The notes beneath the pieces were generated by a model. That model was given only the letters and a program-made list of their open reading frames with translations. It was not told where the DNA came from and did not search any database. From the NCBI RefSeq assembly GCF_035998675.1, contig NZ_DASYHI010000013.1, positions 310,001-374,000 on the forward strand: a stretch of 64,000 nt of DNA, in the 5' to 3' direction. The stretch's first letter is position 1. Each line of letters starts with the position of its first letter. The translations under genes were made by a program, and so were the position numbers. Shown here piece after piece: positions 53,407 through 62,863 of this stretch. Origin of the DNA: Telluribacter sp035998675 (GTDB lineage Bacteria; Bacteroidota; Bacteroidia; Cytophagales; Spirosomataceae).

Positions 53407-55275
53407 TCACTTGCCCGCCTGCCCCATCCAGGACTGGCGAAGCTGCAGTTCCTGAGGCGTTGGGTTGGCCTCGGGTTTCAGCGTGGGAAAGGTAATGGTA
53501 GCTTCGCGCAAATCGGCGGTCAGGGTTTCTTCCCTTGTTTCATCTTCTGATACCTTCCGCTTTACCACAAACGTTACGTTATCACCCAGTTTAAAGTCCT
53601 CATCGTAGCTTTGCAGTACCGAAGCATACGTTTCCAGATTAAACGGCTGGCCATTGACCGATTGGATCTGGTCCATTTGTTTCAGTCCCAGGCGCTGACC
53701 CAAATCCGTCGCGTTGGCGACGTTGGCAATCATGATGGTTTTGGTACCGGGTACCAGCGCGAAGTTTACTCCGAAGCCTTTTTCCAGCTCTTTCTTCTCA
53801 CCGGCGGGGTCAAACTCCACCCCAATGGCACCGAACAACTCACCCAGGGGCAGCGGTTCGCCTCCTTCTACGTGCTTCCGGAAATACTCCCGGATTTCGG
53901 GGTAGGTCAGCTGGGCAATTTTATCAAAAAGCTCCTCATCCTTAAAGGACCGGTCTTTGCCGTAGGTCTTGGACAAGTCACGCATCAAATCCTTGGTACC
54001 GTATTTCCCACCCGAAAGCTGGCGCAGCCGCAGGTCCAGACTCAGGCCAATCAGGGCGCCTTTTTCGTACACGTTCTGGTATTCGTCCTTGTAGGTATCC
54101 AGTACATTACGCGACATTTCGGTAAAGGAAAGCGTATCGTTGTAGCGGGTCAGGGCGTGCTCAATCTTTTCTTCCTGTCGGCCCAGGTAGGTTTCCAGGT
54201 CAATAATACCGGCCTGTAGCTGAGCGTGGTGGGCTGCGTACTCCGTCAGCCCCTCGTACAGCCACAGGTGCTGCGACATCCGGGGATTAATATAGTCAAA
54301 GTTGCCAATCTCTTCGCTGTGGATGTTGAGCGGGGTCAGGATATGGAAAAACTCGTGCGCGGCTACGTCCTTCATAGTTTTGGAAAGCTGCTCGGACGAC
54401 ATGCTTTCGGGCAGGTAGTAAAACGACGACAGCGAGTGCTCCAGCGCTCCGTAGCGGGTCAAATTCTTATTGTCCGACATATAAATGATAAAAGCGTACT
54501 TGTCAATGGGCAAGGTACCACCCAGATAGTCTTTCTGCGCTTCCAGCACCGGCTTGATATCCGCCGCCAGGCTTTTGGTAGCTACTTTACTATTGGGCGA
54601 AAACACCGATACCAGAATATCCGCATTCCCTACTTTCAGCCACACGGTATCGGGGCGGTTGTACATGATAGGCGCGTCGGCCAGCTCGTGGTAGTCGTTA
54701 GTAACAAATACATCCTGATTGGAAGCGCCGTTAGCTCCTTTGTTCTGATTAACCAGTGAGGTAGAGCCGTAAAAGCCACTGGGTTTGGTAACGGTCACCT
54801 GGTAGGGCTGCCGCTCCATACCCTGGAAGTACCCGAAGAAGCCAAACGGATTCAGCACAAAAATGGTATCCTGCTGAATATTGGTACCGCTGGGTTCAAA
54901 TACATCTTCCTTGATTTCGGGCGAGTCCCAGGTATCATCAACCTGGTAGGTAATCCGGTGCAGCTTGTTCGCATTCGCAATTTTCCAGCTGTTTTTCTCA
55001 ATTCGCTCTACGTTCAGCGACTTGCCCTTTTTATCAAAAGCCTGAAAATTGCTGGCGTAGGAGCCGTAGTTATTAATAGAATAGGTACCGGGTATAATCT
55101 TCGGCAGATTATAAACTGCTTCTTTCTGCTTAATGGCGGGCGTCAGTAGGCTCACCGTCAGCTTGTCGTTCTGCGGCTGCGTCAAGTCCACCGAAAACTG
55201 ATATTGTTTTTGAGCAAATACATGCTGGCTTGCCGTGAGCAGGACCAACAGTACTAGATAATTAGCTTTTTTCAT
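53407..55275 (-). CDS. M61-family (glycyl aminopeptidase-like) metallopeptidase
   Basis: 622 residues with a signal peptide (ASQHVFAQ). The zinc motif HEFFH lies near residue 309, with a downstream Glu in LWLYEGLTEY. A PDZ-like domain forms the last 130 residues (GFGVNFALVPGT ... IQSVNGQPFN). The fold of the family is thermolysin-like. It probably degrades peptides in the periplasm together with the other peptidases of this window. Confidence 0.91.
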   Translation of the reverse strand: MKKANYLVLLVLLTASQHVFAQKQYQFSVDLTQPQNDKLTVSLLTPAIKQKEAVYNLPKIIPGTYSINNYGSYASNFQAFDKKGKSLNVERIEKNSWKIANANKLHRITYQVDDTWDSPEIKEDVFEPSGTNIQQDTIFVLNPFGFFGYFQGMERQPYQVTVTKPSGFYGSTSLVNQNKGANGASNQDVFVTNDYHELADAPIMYNRPDTVWLKVGNADILVSVFSPNSKVATKSLAADIKPVLEAQKDYLGGTLPIDKYAFIIYMSDNKNLTRYGALEHSLSSFYYLPESMSSEQLSKTMKDVAAHEFFHILTPLNIHSEEIGNFDYINPRMSQHLWLYEGLTEYAAHHAQLQAGIIDLETYLGRQEEKIEHALTRYNDTLSFTEMSRNVLDTYKDEYQNVYEKGALIGLSLDLRLRQLSGGKYGTKDLMRDLSKTYGKDRSFKDEELFDKIAQLTYPEIREYFRKHVEGGEPLPLGELFGAIGVEFDPAGEKKELEKGFGVNFALVPGTKTIMIANVANATDLGQRLGLKQMDQIQSVNGQPFNLETYASVLQSYDEDFKLGDNVTFVVKRKVSEDETREETLTADLREATITFPTLKPEANPTPQELQLRQSWMGQAGK

Positions 55276-55482
55276 GCAGGTAAAGAAAATTAGTAGGTAA
55301 TCGGTAAGGCTAAACTACCTTTAGTTGGCAGTAGTAACGTAAATAAAACATAAATACTTATTAAAAAGCTCCTATATCTTTATAAGCGGCGTATTACCGG
55401 GTTGAGGAGGCACAGTAGGGCAAGCCAGCCGGAGGTACCGAAATGTGAAGTAGTAAGTAAAAAGAGGAGAAAAATGTTTGGC

Positions 55483-56418
55483 TTAGAGCTGAAATTCCCG
55501 CATCAGCGAAGCCAGCTGCGACCGGCTTTTGACGTTGGTTTTCTGATAGATACGGTGCGTATGGTCTTTGATGGTCTGCACCGTTACAAACAGCTGATCC
55601 GCTATTTCCTTGTTGGCTTTGCCCTGGTATATCTCCCGGACTACCTCCGCTTCGCGGGCGGTAATACCGTACTTCTCAATAAACAGCTCAAAGGTAACCA
55701 ACTCCACCGTGGGCAATGCCCGGGAATCCCTCTCCTGCACCACCGGTAGTTGAGCCTTGTAGGCGAAATAGACCCCAACGGCGGTATGGCCCAGAAAATA
55801 CAGGAAAATGAAAGCCAGCTCAAAGGCAGGAGGTACCGTGGCACTCAAAAGCAGGGGTACATGTACCGCCCCCACCAGCAGTACCAGCCCAATGAGTACC
55901 CGTCGGGAGGAGACGCTGAGGTACCTGACCCGAGAAAAAAGCAGCAGCGCCCCCACCACCGCCATCACCAGCAGTACCCCGGCGGCGTACAACTGGTAGG
56001 TAGTAAGCTGCCCCTGGTAAGAGACAAAAACAAGATACAGCAGGGCGACCAGCAGCAACAGACCCACCGCCGCCGGATAAAGGTATGAGCGCGCGTGGCG
56101 TTCCAGCAGATGCACCGCCCACAGTACCAGCATACCTTTACCGGCTAGTAAAAAAGGAGTACTTATCACTACCAGAAAATCAGCGAATACCGCCAGGGTA
56201 CTGTAGCTGTCGGACGAATAGAATAAGATTCGAAACCACAGCTGACTCCAGAGGGCGTAGAAGCCGAATGTATAAATCAGGATAAGGTAGTACTGCAGGT
56301 ACCGGAACACTGGGTACTGACGGTAGGCCTTGTTTCGAAACAGCACTAGTACTCCTCCGGCGGCCAGAGCCATGCAGAAGATGAAAATAATCCAGCTATA
56401 TATTCGGCTTATCTCCAT
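55483..56418 (-). CDS. Membrane-bound LuxR-family transcriptional regulator
   Basis: 311 residues. About seven hydrophobic spans fill residues 5-220. The C-terminal 70 residues are a LuxR/GerE helix-turn-helix (YGITAREAEVVREIYQGKANKEIADQLFVTVQTIKDH). Such one-component membrane regulators sense an unknown signal. The 13-bp-armed palindrome at 56477-56513 lies between this gene and the divergent membrane protein gene and is a good candidate for its operator. Confidence 0.85.
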   Translation of the reverse strand: MEISRIYSWIIFIFCMALAAGGVLVLFRNKAYRQYPVFRYLQYYLILIYTFGFYALWSQLWFRILFYSSDSYSTLAVFADFLVVISTPFLLAGKGMLVLWAVHLLERHARSYLYPAAVGLLLLVALLYLVFVSYQGQLTTYQLYAAGVLLVMAVVGALLLFSRVRYLSVSSRRVLIGLVLLVGAVHVPLLLSATVPPAFELAFIFLYFLGHTAVGVYFAYKAQLPVVQERDSRALPTVELVTFELFIEKYGITAREAEVVREIYQGKANKEIADQLFVTVQTIKDHTHRIYQKTNVKSRSQLASLMREFQL

Positions 56419-56476
56419 AATGATTACAAAGGATTAGTTGCTCCAAAACTATCCATGCGCTCTATTTTAAGTACAA

Positions 56477-56513
56477 TACTTAAGTAGTGTTTCTAAAAAT
56501 CACTACTTAAGTA
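56477..56513. promoter_or_regulatory. Divergent operator palindrome
   Basis: Arms TACTTAAGTAGTG and CACTACTTAAGTA (13 bp, perfect) around an 11-base spacer. Each arm also contains the self-complementary TACTTAAGTA. It lies 59 bases from the luxR-type ATG and 71 bases from the divergent membrane gene ATG, placed to control both. Confidence 0.7.
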
Positions 56514-56583
56514 GCTGTTCCAGCCTGCTATCAAGCCCTACATTTGAGCAGAAAATAACTCATCAGATAAATTTGTAAACGCT

Positions 56584-57243
56584 ATGGAAAATGTAAGCCA
56601 CTTAGTACCTCCCAGTTGGAACGGCAGCCTGTCATTCGGTTGGGATAAAACGAAACAGTACTTTCTGCCGCTGCTGCTGGTAGTACTGGTCATTGCTTTT
56701 GCCAACGCCCCGCTGGATAATATCAAGAAGAATACCGAAGAATATACCTCCGCCCGAATCCTTCTGGAAATACTGGGGGTGGCCTACTGGCTGTTATTGC
56801 TGCCGGTATTTGAATACAGCGCCGACCTGATGTTTGTGCGGGCTATCCGGAATGAGAAAATCAATTTCCGGGAAATCATTGCTGGTTTCAACAACTACCT
56901 TAACGTGGTACTGGCCCACCTGCTGGTGACGGCCCTGATTGGTATCAGCCTCATAGCCCTGATTATCCCCGGCATTATAGTGGCGTGTCGTCTGGTGTTT
57001 GTTTCCTACCTGGTTATGGACAAAGGCCTGGACCCCATCGCGGCGGTAGAAACCAGCTGGAAGCTGACGAGCGGGCACGGCTGGCGCATTTTTGGTCTGG
57101 CCATGACTTCCATCTTCATTTTCATTTTGGGATTACTCTTCCTCATTGTAGGCATATTCCCGGCCCTAATCTGGATCAAGGCCTCATTTGCCTCGCTGTA
57201 CCGGTCGGTACTTATAGAAAAAGAAGGAGGCGCGGGGTATTAG
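56584..57243 (+). CDS. DUF975/YciC-like membrane protein
   Basis: 219 residues with five or six hydrophobic spans. The central segment VLAHLLVTALIGISLIALIIPGIIVACRLVFVSYLVMDKGLDPIAAVETSWKLT resembles the YciC/DUF975 pattern (P-G-I followed by a D-KG-x-x-A-x-x-x-S helix). Function is unknown. The shared divergent operator suggests it is the target of the LuxR-type regulator. Confidence 0.65.
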   Translation: MENVSHLVPPSWNGSLSFGWDKTKQYFLPLLLVVLVIAFANAPLDNIKKNTEEYTSARILLEILGVAYWLLLLPVFEYSADLMFVRAIRNEKINFREIIAGFNNYLNVVLAHLLVTALIGISLIALIIPGIIVACRLVFVSYLVMDKGLDPIAAVETSWKLTSGHGWRIFGLAMTSIFIFILGLLFLIVGIFPALIWIKASFASLYRSVLIEKEGGAGY

Positions 57244-57256
57244 TCTGTGCCTTGGT

Positions 57257-57289
57257 ACCTGTGGCACCCCTTTGAGGTGTGCCACAGGT
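57257..57289 (+). repeat. ACCTGTGGCAC hairpin, copy A
   Basis: 33 bases with 11-bp arms ACCTGTGGCAC/GTGCCACAGGT and a TTTGA loop. It follows the membrane protein gene. Its reverse complement differs from copy B by one base. Confidence 0.8.
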
Positions 57290-57317
57290 CTCTTACTTTT
57301 AAACCACTTACGACCAT

Positions 57318-57788
57318 ATGAAAAAGAACATCTGGGTTATTATGGTTATTGTTGCTTCCTGTAAAAACCACTCAAGGCAAGAAACCTCTTATTATAGAGA
57401 TTTGAGACCAGATAGTTCTGTAAGAGAAATAGGCATGTTAATTGGTGAGAAAAAAGTGGGTCTGTGGGTAGAGCTTAGAAGCAGCGGATAAATTATAGGG
57501 GAGACTTACTATAATAATGGCCTGAAACAAGGTCCTTCCTATATCTATTCTGATAATGGAAATATCACCCGTAAAGAACACTACCATCAAGGTGAGCTGA
57601 ACGGCTATTATGAGAATTATAGCGAAGGAGCGTTACTAGTAAAAGGGTATTATAAGGAAGGCAAGATGCACGGTAAATGGGAATTCTACTTCCTTGGTGA
57701 ACTTGCTCGTAAAGTTGGATATAAGGATGGCGAGCCTACTCATGTAGAAATACTTATTCAGGAACCATCTCCACCACCATTAGATTAA
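57318..57788 (+). pseudogene. MORN-repeat lipoprotein gene with in-frame TAA
   Basis: A 156-codon frame from the ATG at 57318 to the TAA at 57786-57788 is broken by one TAA at codon 58 (57489-57491). It starts with a lipoprotein signal (IVASC lipobox). After the stop, MORN-like repeats continue in frame (YYNNGLKQGPSYIYSDNGN, YHQGELNGYYENYSEGALLVKGYYKEGKMHGKWEFY). AT-rich and GTAC-poor compared with neighbours. It lies between inverted copies A and B of the hairpin family. One base change would restore the gene, so decay looks recent. Confidence 0.75.
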
Positions 57789-57818
57789 CTTGAAGACTAA
57801 AATCTTATCCTACTCCGA

Positions 57819-57851
57819 ACCTGTGGCACACCTCAAATGGGTGCCACAGGT
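57819..57851 (-). repeat. ACCTGTGGCAC hairpin, copy B
   Basis: 33 bases, inverted relative to copy A with a single base difference. It lies 30 bases after the MORN pseudogene. Confidence 0.8.
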
Positions 57852-58026
57852 TATTAGCTCTCGAGCTGATTAGGGTAGAGAATATTGGCACCAAAAATCC
57901 TCATAAAAAGCGGGCTCCGCTTAAGTTTACCGTTTTTTCTACTCTTACTGCATTGGTACGATACTTTTAGCAGGATTGAAGGCTAAGATCTACCAGGGTC
58001 TGCTGAAATCTTTAACCTAAAAACGT

Positions 58027-58458
58027 ATGTGGATTGTCTTTGGTCTTTTAGCAGCTCTTTCGGCCGGTGTTGCTGTAGTACTTTCAAAAGCCGGTATAAA
58101 AAATATTGATTCAACGCTGGCCTTTGCCATTCAATCCGTCCTGATTTTGCTCATCTCCTGGACCATCACATTAGTCGAAAAAAGTGCATCGTCCATTTCT
58201 ACCATTGATAAGCGAACCTGGTTGTTTCTCATTGGGGCGGGTATAGCTACTACACTTTCCTCACTTTTTACATTTCGGGCTCTTAAATTAGGCGAGGCCT
58301 CCCTGGTGAGCTCCCTGGAACGGGTTTCGCTGGTTTTTGCGGTAGCCTTTTCCGTCATTTTTCTCAAAGAACGACTAAGCTGGCAAGTTATACTAGGCGT
58401 ATTACTAATGATTGGCGGTGCCGTCATGATCGGCCTTTCTCCGCGGGCTATCGACTAA
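58027..58458 (+). CDS. EamA-type transporter (single-domain)
   Basis: 143 residues with four or five transmembrane spans forming one EamA domain (FGLLAALSAGVAVVLSKAGIKNID, LKLGEASLVSSLERVSLVFAVAFSVIFLKERLS, GVLLMIGGAVMIG). Half-size relatives act as dimers in the drug/metabolite transporter superfamily. Substrate unknown. It stands alone, followed by hairpin copy C. Confidence 0.87.
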   Translation: MWIVFGLLAALSAGVAVVLSKAGIKNIDSTLAFAIQSVLILLISWTITLVEKSASSISTIDKRTWLFLIGAGIATTLSSLFTFRALKLGEASLVSSLERVSLVFAVAFSVIFLKERLSWQVILGVLLMIGGAVMIGLSPRAID

Positions 58459-58521
58459 GGATAGGGTTTTAAGTAATTAAGTAAATGTCGATGGCTATGG
58501 TAGCATAGACCTTCTACCTGT

Positions 58522-58554
58522 ACCTGTGGCACGGCTTTGAGCCGTGCCACAGGT
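58522..58554 (+). repeat. ACCTGTGGCAC hairpin, copy C
   Basis: 33 bases with the same outer arms as copies A and B, but inner pairs GG/CC in place of CC/GG, so the stem stays paired despite base changes. It lies between the convergent EamA and mnmH genes and may end both transcripts. Confidence 0.8.
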
Positions 58555-58556
58555 TG

Positions 58557-59597
58557 TCAGGCTATAGTAGTATGCAGCTTTTCTGCCCAAACGATCAACT
58601 CCTGCGCAGTTTGGACTGGATTATCTTCCGGCATCTCAATGGTATGTACTGTACCGCTGTTACGTAGAGAGAGGCCGTGCAGGTAGGCTTTGTCGTAGTA
58701 GGTAAGCGTTATGTCAGCCACGGTAGCGTAGTCCTGCTGGTCGAGCGCCCGCAGGGCCGCCTGGTGGTGCTGCCCGCCGAGGCGCTTCTGAATACGGTCG
58801 GTGGCTTCGTACAGCAGAGCGGGATCAAAGCAGGCGTACTCACGAACGAGCCGCCGGATACGCACCTCTTTAGGTACATCTATAAAGGCTACGGGTGCCT
58901 GACGCATCTGCTCCCACATGGCCAGGGGAATAAAGCAGCGCCCCACGGTCCGGCTTTCGTCCTCCACCCAGATTCGGCGGTTAGGGTCAAGCTGCTGCCA
59001 TTCCCTGAAGATATCATTTTCATACTGTTCAGAAGTAGGCTGCGGAGCTTGCCCGATAGCCCCGTACGAGGAGCCTTTGTGGTGGGCCAGCGCTTCCAGG
59101 TCCAGTACCTGCTCGCCCAGCTTTCGAAGTTCAGCCAGTACTTGGGTCTTGCCGCTGCCCGTTTTTCCGCCCAGTACTACCAGGTGGCGGGGTTGGGTGA
59201 AGCTGTCAAGTACCTGGTTGCGGTAGGCTTTGTAGCCTCCCACCAGCGTAGCTACTTTCAGCCCGGCCGTTTCCAGCAACCAGGCAAAAGAGCCGCTGCG
59301 CATTCCCCCGCGCCAGCAGTGCACCAGTATTTCTCCCCCGGGAGCCAGAGCCTTTGACTGACGAACGAAGTCCGCCATTTTGGGCCCTACGTATTCCAGC
59401 CCCTGTACCAGCGCCTCGTCTTTGCTCACTTGCTTGTAAGCAGTACCTACCACCGCGCGCTCTTCGTCCGAAAACAGCGGAATATTTACGGCTGCCGGAA
59501 TATGCCCCTGCCCAAACTCCCCCGGCGAGCGCACATCTACCACGGGTAGGGTAGCGGCACGTTTCAGAAACTCATCAGGAAGCAGGGTTTGGGGCAT
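58557..59597 (-). CDS. mnmH: tRNA 2-selenouridine synthase
   Basis: 346 residues (SelU/YbbB). The N-terminal rhodanese domain has the active Cys in VHCWRGGMRSGS near residue 93. A P-loop (LGGKTGSGKTQVL, near 140) starts the kinase-like C-terminal domain. It replaces sulfur by selenium at tRNA wobble 2-thiouridine through a geranylated intermediate. No selD lies in the window. Confidence 0.92.
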   Translation of the reverse strand: MPQTLLPDEFLKRAATLPVVDVRSPGEFGQGHIPAAVNIPLFSDEERAVVGTAYKQVSKDEALVQGLEYVGPKMADFVRQSKALAPGGEILVHCWRGGMRSGSFAWLLETAGLKVATLVGGYKAYRNQVLDSFTQPRHLVVLGGKTGSGKTQVLAELRKLGEQVLDLEALAHHKGSSYGAIGQAPQPTSEQYENDIFREWQQLDPNRRIWVEDESRTVGRCFIPLAMWEQMRQAPVAFIDVPKEVRIRRLVREYACFDPALLYEATDRIQKRLGGQHHQAALRALDQQDYATVADITLTYYDKAYLHGLSLRNSGTVHTIEMPEDNPVQTAQELIVWAEKLHTTIA

Positions 59598-59736
59598 GGG
59601 TAAGTTGGCAGGTAAATAGGGTTTTGGTAATTGGAGTTAGCTTTGAAATTTACTTAATGGAAAAGGCCCAAAACGTGTCGCCGCTACCGCAGCTTAAAAA
59701 AATTCAGAATTCCTACTTCAGCATTCAGAACTACTC

Positions 59737-60459
59737 TTACTGTTCTTCTAACTCCCGCAGGTACATCTGTATTGTGTTCTCGAGGCCGTAATACAGGGCA
59801 TCCGAGATCAGGGCGTGGCCGATTGACACCTCGTCCAGCCAGGGTATGCACTTTTTCAGGTATCGCAGGTTGTCCAGGCTCAGGTCGTGTCCGGCGTTCA
59901 GCCCAAGACCAACCTTTTTCGCCATTTCAGCGGCTTGTACAAAGGAGGCTACCGCTGCTTCGCGGTCCTCGAAGTAGTGGTGGGCGTAGGGTTCGGTATA
60001 GAGTTCTACGCGGTCGGCTCCGCAGGCTCTGGCCCCCTCTACCATGCGTTCGTCGGCGTCCACAAATACAGATACCCGGATGTTTACCTTTTTGAATTCC
60101 CCGATCAGCTCCGTCAGTAGCTCCTTATTATTAATTGTATCCCAACCGGCATTTGATGTGATGGCCCCAAGAGCATCGGGTACCAGTGTTACCTGCGCCG
60201 GCCGGGTGGCCAGTACCAGGTCCACAAACTTCCGCTCCGACGGATTCCCCTCAATGTTGAACTCCGTCGTCACTACCTCTTTCAGATCATAGACGTCCTG
60301 GTAGCGGATATGCCGTTCGTCGGGACGGGGATGCACCGTAATACCCTGAGCGCCGAAATTCTCACAGTCGAGGGCTACCCGCACTACGTTGGGGTTGTCT
60401 CCGCCGCGCGAATTGCGCAGCGTGGCAATTTTATTGATATTTACACTTAGACGAGTCAT
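59737..60459 (-). CDS. pdxJ: Pyridoxine 5'-phosphate synthase
   Basis: 240 residues. It condenses 1-deoxyxylulose 5-phosphate with 3-amino-2-oxopropyl phosphate in vitamin B6 synthesis. Motifs: RLSVNINKIATLRNSRGG, GAQGITVHPRPDERHI, a VTLVPD strand, and GLNAGHDL near the C-terminal phosphate site. pdxA is not adjacent. Confidence 0.95.
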   Translation of the reverse strand: MTRLSVNINKIATLRNSRGGDNPNVVRVALDCENFGAQGITVHPRPDERHIRYQDVYDLKEVVTTEFNIEGNPSERKFVDLVLATRPAQVTLVPDALGAITSNAGWDTINNKELLTELIGEFKKVNIRVSVFVDADERMVEGARACGADRVELYTEPYAHHYFEDREAAVASFVQAAEMAKKVGLGLNAGHDLSLDNLRYLKKCIPWLDEVSIGHALISDALYYGLENTIQMYLRELEEQ

Positions 60460-60628
60460 ACGGAAAGCAGGGTTTCGTAACTTTGTTCCAAAGGTACCTC
60501 ATCCGGGCAGATCTTGCCAGAGAAATGTTTTTCTTTGTCCCTGCCGCGCGGGGTAATTCTGAAAACCGCCGGAAGCAGGTACTTCGTTTTGCTTAAAAAC
60601 ATAATTCCAATCGACTAAAATACCACTC

Positions 60629-61081
60629 ATGTCACTCAAAAGTCAAGTAGAAGCGGGTATTAAAGATGCCATGCGAGCCAAAGATCAGGATAAACTCCGG
60701 GCGCTGCGCGCCATTAAATCCATGATCCTGCTGGAAGAAACCAAAGAAGGAAGTACCGGTGGGGAATTATCCGGTGACGAGGAAATTAAGCTGCTGACCA
60801 AAGCCGCCAAGCAACGGCGGGAGTCGGCCGAGGTGTACCATACCCAGGGCCGCGAAGACCTTTGGGCCAAGGAAGAAGCCGAGTTGGCCATTATTGAGCA
60901 GTTTCTGCCCAGGCAACTCACCGAAGACGAAGTAAGGGAGCGCCTGCGGGAAATCATTCAGCGCGTCGGCGCCACCGGTCCTTCGGACATGGGTAAGGTC
61001 ATGGGGGTAGCTACCAAAGAGCTGGCCGGACAGGCCGACGGACGCACGATTTCTACCCAGGTGAAGAGTATGCTGGCATGA
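60629..61081 (+). CDS. GatB/YqeY-domain protein
   Basis: 150 residues, wholly helical, of the YqeY family: AIKSMILLEETKEG, EIKLLTKAAKQRRES and a C-terminal GPSDMGKVMGV segment as in the tail domain of GatB. It may bind tRNA or assist amidation, but its role is not established. Its stop overlaps the cvpA start by four bases. Confidence 0.9.
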   Translation: MSLKSQVEAGIKDAMRAKDQDKLRALRAIKSMILLEETKEGSTGGELSGDEEIKLLTKAAKQRRESAEVYHTQGREDLWAKEEAELAIIEQFLPRQLTEDEVRERLREIIQRVGATGPSDMGKVMGVATKELAGQADGRTISTQVKSMLA

Positions 61082-61629
61082 TGCTACTGGATGTCCTCAT
61101 CCTGATTCCCCTGCTGTGGGGGGCCGTCAATGGCTACCGCAAAGGACTGCTGATCGAGATAATCGGGGTGGCAGGACTGGTGGTAGCCATGGTAGTTGGT
61201 TTTAAATTTCTGGGGCTGGGTATGGAAGTACTCTCCCCCTATATCAGCGCCTCGCTGGCCCGCCGTATACTGCCGTACATTGGCTTTTCGGTTATCTTCT
61301 TCCCTACTGTTTTCCTGCTGAATCAATTCGGCTACTCCATCCGGCGTACGCTCCGCTACTCCATGCTGGGTACCTTCGACAGCCTGGCGGGGGCTTCGGT
61401 AGGCATATTTACCTGGGTGTTCGGAACGAGTGTATTCTTCTGGTTGTTAAGTACTATCGGGGTCAGGATGCCCGCGCACCGCACCCAGGGTACCTATCTT
61501 TTTCCGGTTATTACACCCATTGCTCCCAAAGTCATCACCACCGCGGTGGAGTGGTGGCCAGCCGGGAGTCAGCTCATCCGGGACTGGAAAAGCGAGTACC
61601 TAGACGGAAAAAGTAACGGGAACGGTTGA
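61078..61629 (+). CDS. cvpA: CvpA-family membrane protein
   Basis: 183 residues with four transmembrane spans. The N-terminal VLILIPLLWGAVNGYRKGLLIEIIG pattern is the CvpA signature. In E. coli CvpA is linked to colicin V export and bile resistance. The start overlaps yqeY (ATGA), so the pair is co-translated. Confidence 0.87.
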   Translation: MMLLDVLILIPLLWGAVNGYRKGLLIEIIGVAGLVVAMVVGFKFLGLGMEVLSPYISASLARRILPYIGFSVIFFPTVFLLNQFGYSIRRTLRYSMLGTFDSLAGASVGIFTWVFGTSVFFWLLSTIGVRMPAHRTQGTYLFPVITPIAPKVITTAVEWWPAGSQLIRDWKSEYLDGKSNGNG

Positions 61630-61732
61630 ACGGCTTTCCTTGTTTGTGCCAAGGGTACTGTGTATCAGATTACAGGTTCACTATTTCCTCCCTACGTTTC
61701 AAATTGATTTTACTCAAGAATAAAATAAAAAA

Positions 61733-62782
61733 ATGGTAACCGAAGTAAAGGAGAAAGCCGATATTCGGAAGCTCACGGTAGAGCAGATGAAGCAGTGGCT
61801 GACGGGACAGGGTGAGCAGGGCTTTCGGGCCAAACAGATCCACGAGTGGTTGTGGAAGAAATCGGCGCGCTCCTTCGGTGAGATGACCAACCTGTCGCTC
61901 AGTACCCGCGAGCTGCTCGACGCGCATTTTACCATTAATTCACTTACTACCGATAAGCAGCAGAAAAGCAACGACGGTACCGTGAAGTCGGCCTTCCGGC
62001 TGTACGACGCGCACCTGGTGGAAGGGGTACTTATCCCCGCCTCCGACCGCATGACCGCCTGCGTAAGCAGTCAGGTGGGCTGCTCGCTGACCTGTAAGTT
62101 TTGCGCTACGGGCTACATGGAGCGCAAGCGCAACCTCGAAGCCGCCGAAATCTACGACCAGGTGGTAGAGATAGCCCGGCAGGCCGAGGCCAACTTTGGC
62201 GCGCCGCTGACCAATATTGTGTACATGGGCATGGGCGAGCCCCTGCTCAACTACGCCAATGTAATGCAGTCCATCGAGCACATTACCTCGCCGCAGGGCC
62301 TGGGTATGTCCCCCCGGCGGATTACGGTGTCGACGGCGGGTATTGCCAAGATGATTAAAAAACTCGGCGACGACGAGGTACGCTTCCGGTTGGCGCTGTC
62401 GCTGCACGCGGCCAACGACGCCAAGCGCAACCAGATCATGCCCATTAACGAGTCCAATTCGCTGGAAAACCTGGCCGAAGCGCTTAATTACTTTTATAAA
62501 AAAACCGGCAACCGCATCACCTTTGAGTACATTGTGTTTCATAACTTTAATGATACCTTACAGGACGCCAAAGAGCTGTGGGAATTTACGAAGAAGGTGC
62601 CCGCCCGGGTCAATATCATTGAATATAACCCCATTGCGGAAGCCAGTTTTAAAAATACCGAAGCCGACAGGCTGGACAAATTTGCGGCTTTTCTGGAAAA
62701 TAAAGGCGTAACGGTGAGCGTGCGCCGGAGCCGGGGTAAAGACATCGACGCCGCCTGCGGGCAACTTGCCAACAAAGACTGA
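61733..62782 (+). CDS. rlmN: 23S rRNA (adenine-2503)-C2-methyltransferase
   Basis: 349-residue radical SAM methyltransferase (RlmN, also tRNA A37). The 4Fe-4S cysteines lie in GCSLTCKFCATGYM near residue 117, and the second catalytic Cys is in AACGQLA near the C-terminus. YMGMGEPLLN and TVSTAGI motifs bind SAM. A terminator follows. Confidence 0.96.
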   Translation: MVTEVKEKADIRKLTVEQMKQWLTGQGEQGFRAKQIHEWLWKKSARSFGEMTNLSLSTRELLDAHFTINSLTTDKQQKSNDGTVKSAFRLYDAHLVEGVLIPASDRMTACVSSQVGCSLTCKFCATGYMERKRNLEAAEIYDQVVEIARQAEANFGAPLTNIVYMGMGEPLLNYANVMQSIEHITSPQGLGMSPRRITVSTAGIAKMIKKLGDDEVRFRLALSLHAANDAKRNQIMPINESNSLENLAEALNYFYKKTGNRITFEYIVFHNFNDTLQDAKELWEFTKKVPARVNIIEYNPIAEASFKNTEADRLDKFAAFLENKGVTVSVRRSRGKDIDAACGQLANKD

Positions 62783-62789
62783 TTTTTGG

Positions 62790-62819
62790 GCCACCCGACG
62801 GGGTGGCTCTTTGCTTTTT
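62790..62819 (+). terminator. Terminator after rlmN
   Basis: GCCACCC/GGGTGGC stem with a GACG loop followed by TCTTTGCTTTTT, seven bases past the stop. Confidence 0.85.
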
Positions 62820-62863
62820 CAGGTACTTAACAATTTCTTAACATTGCCCCGAATAAGATTGCG

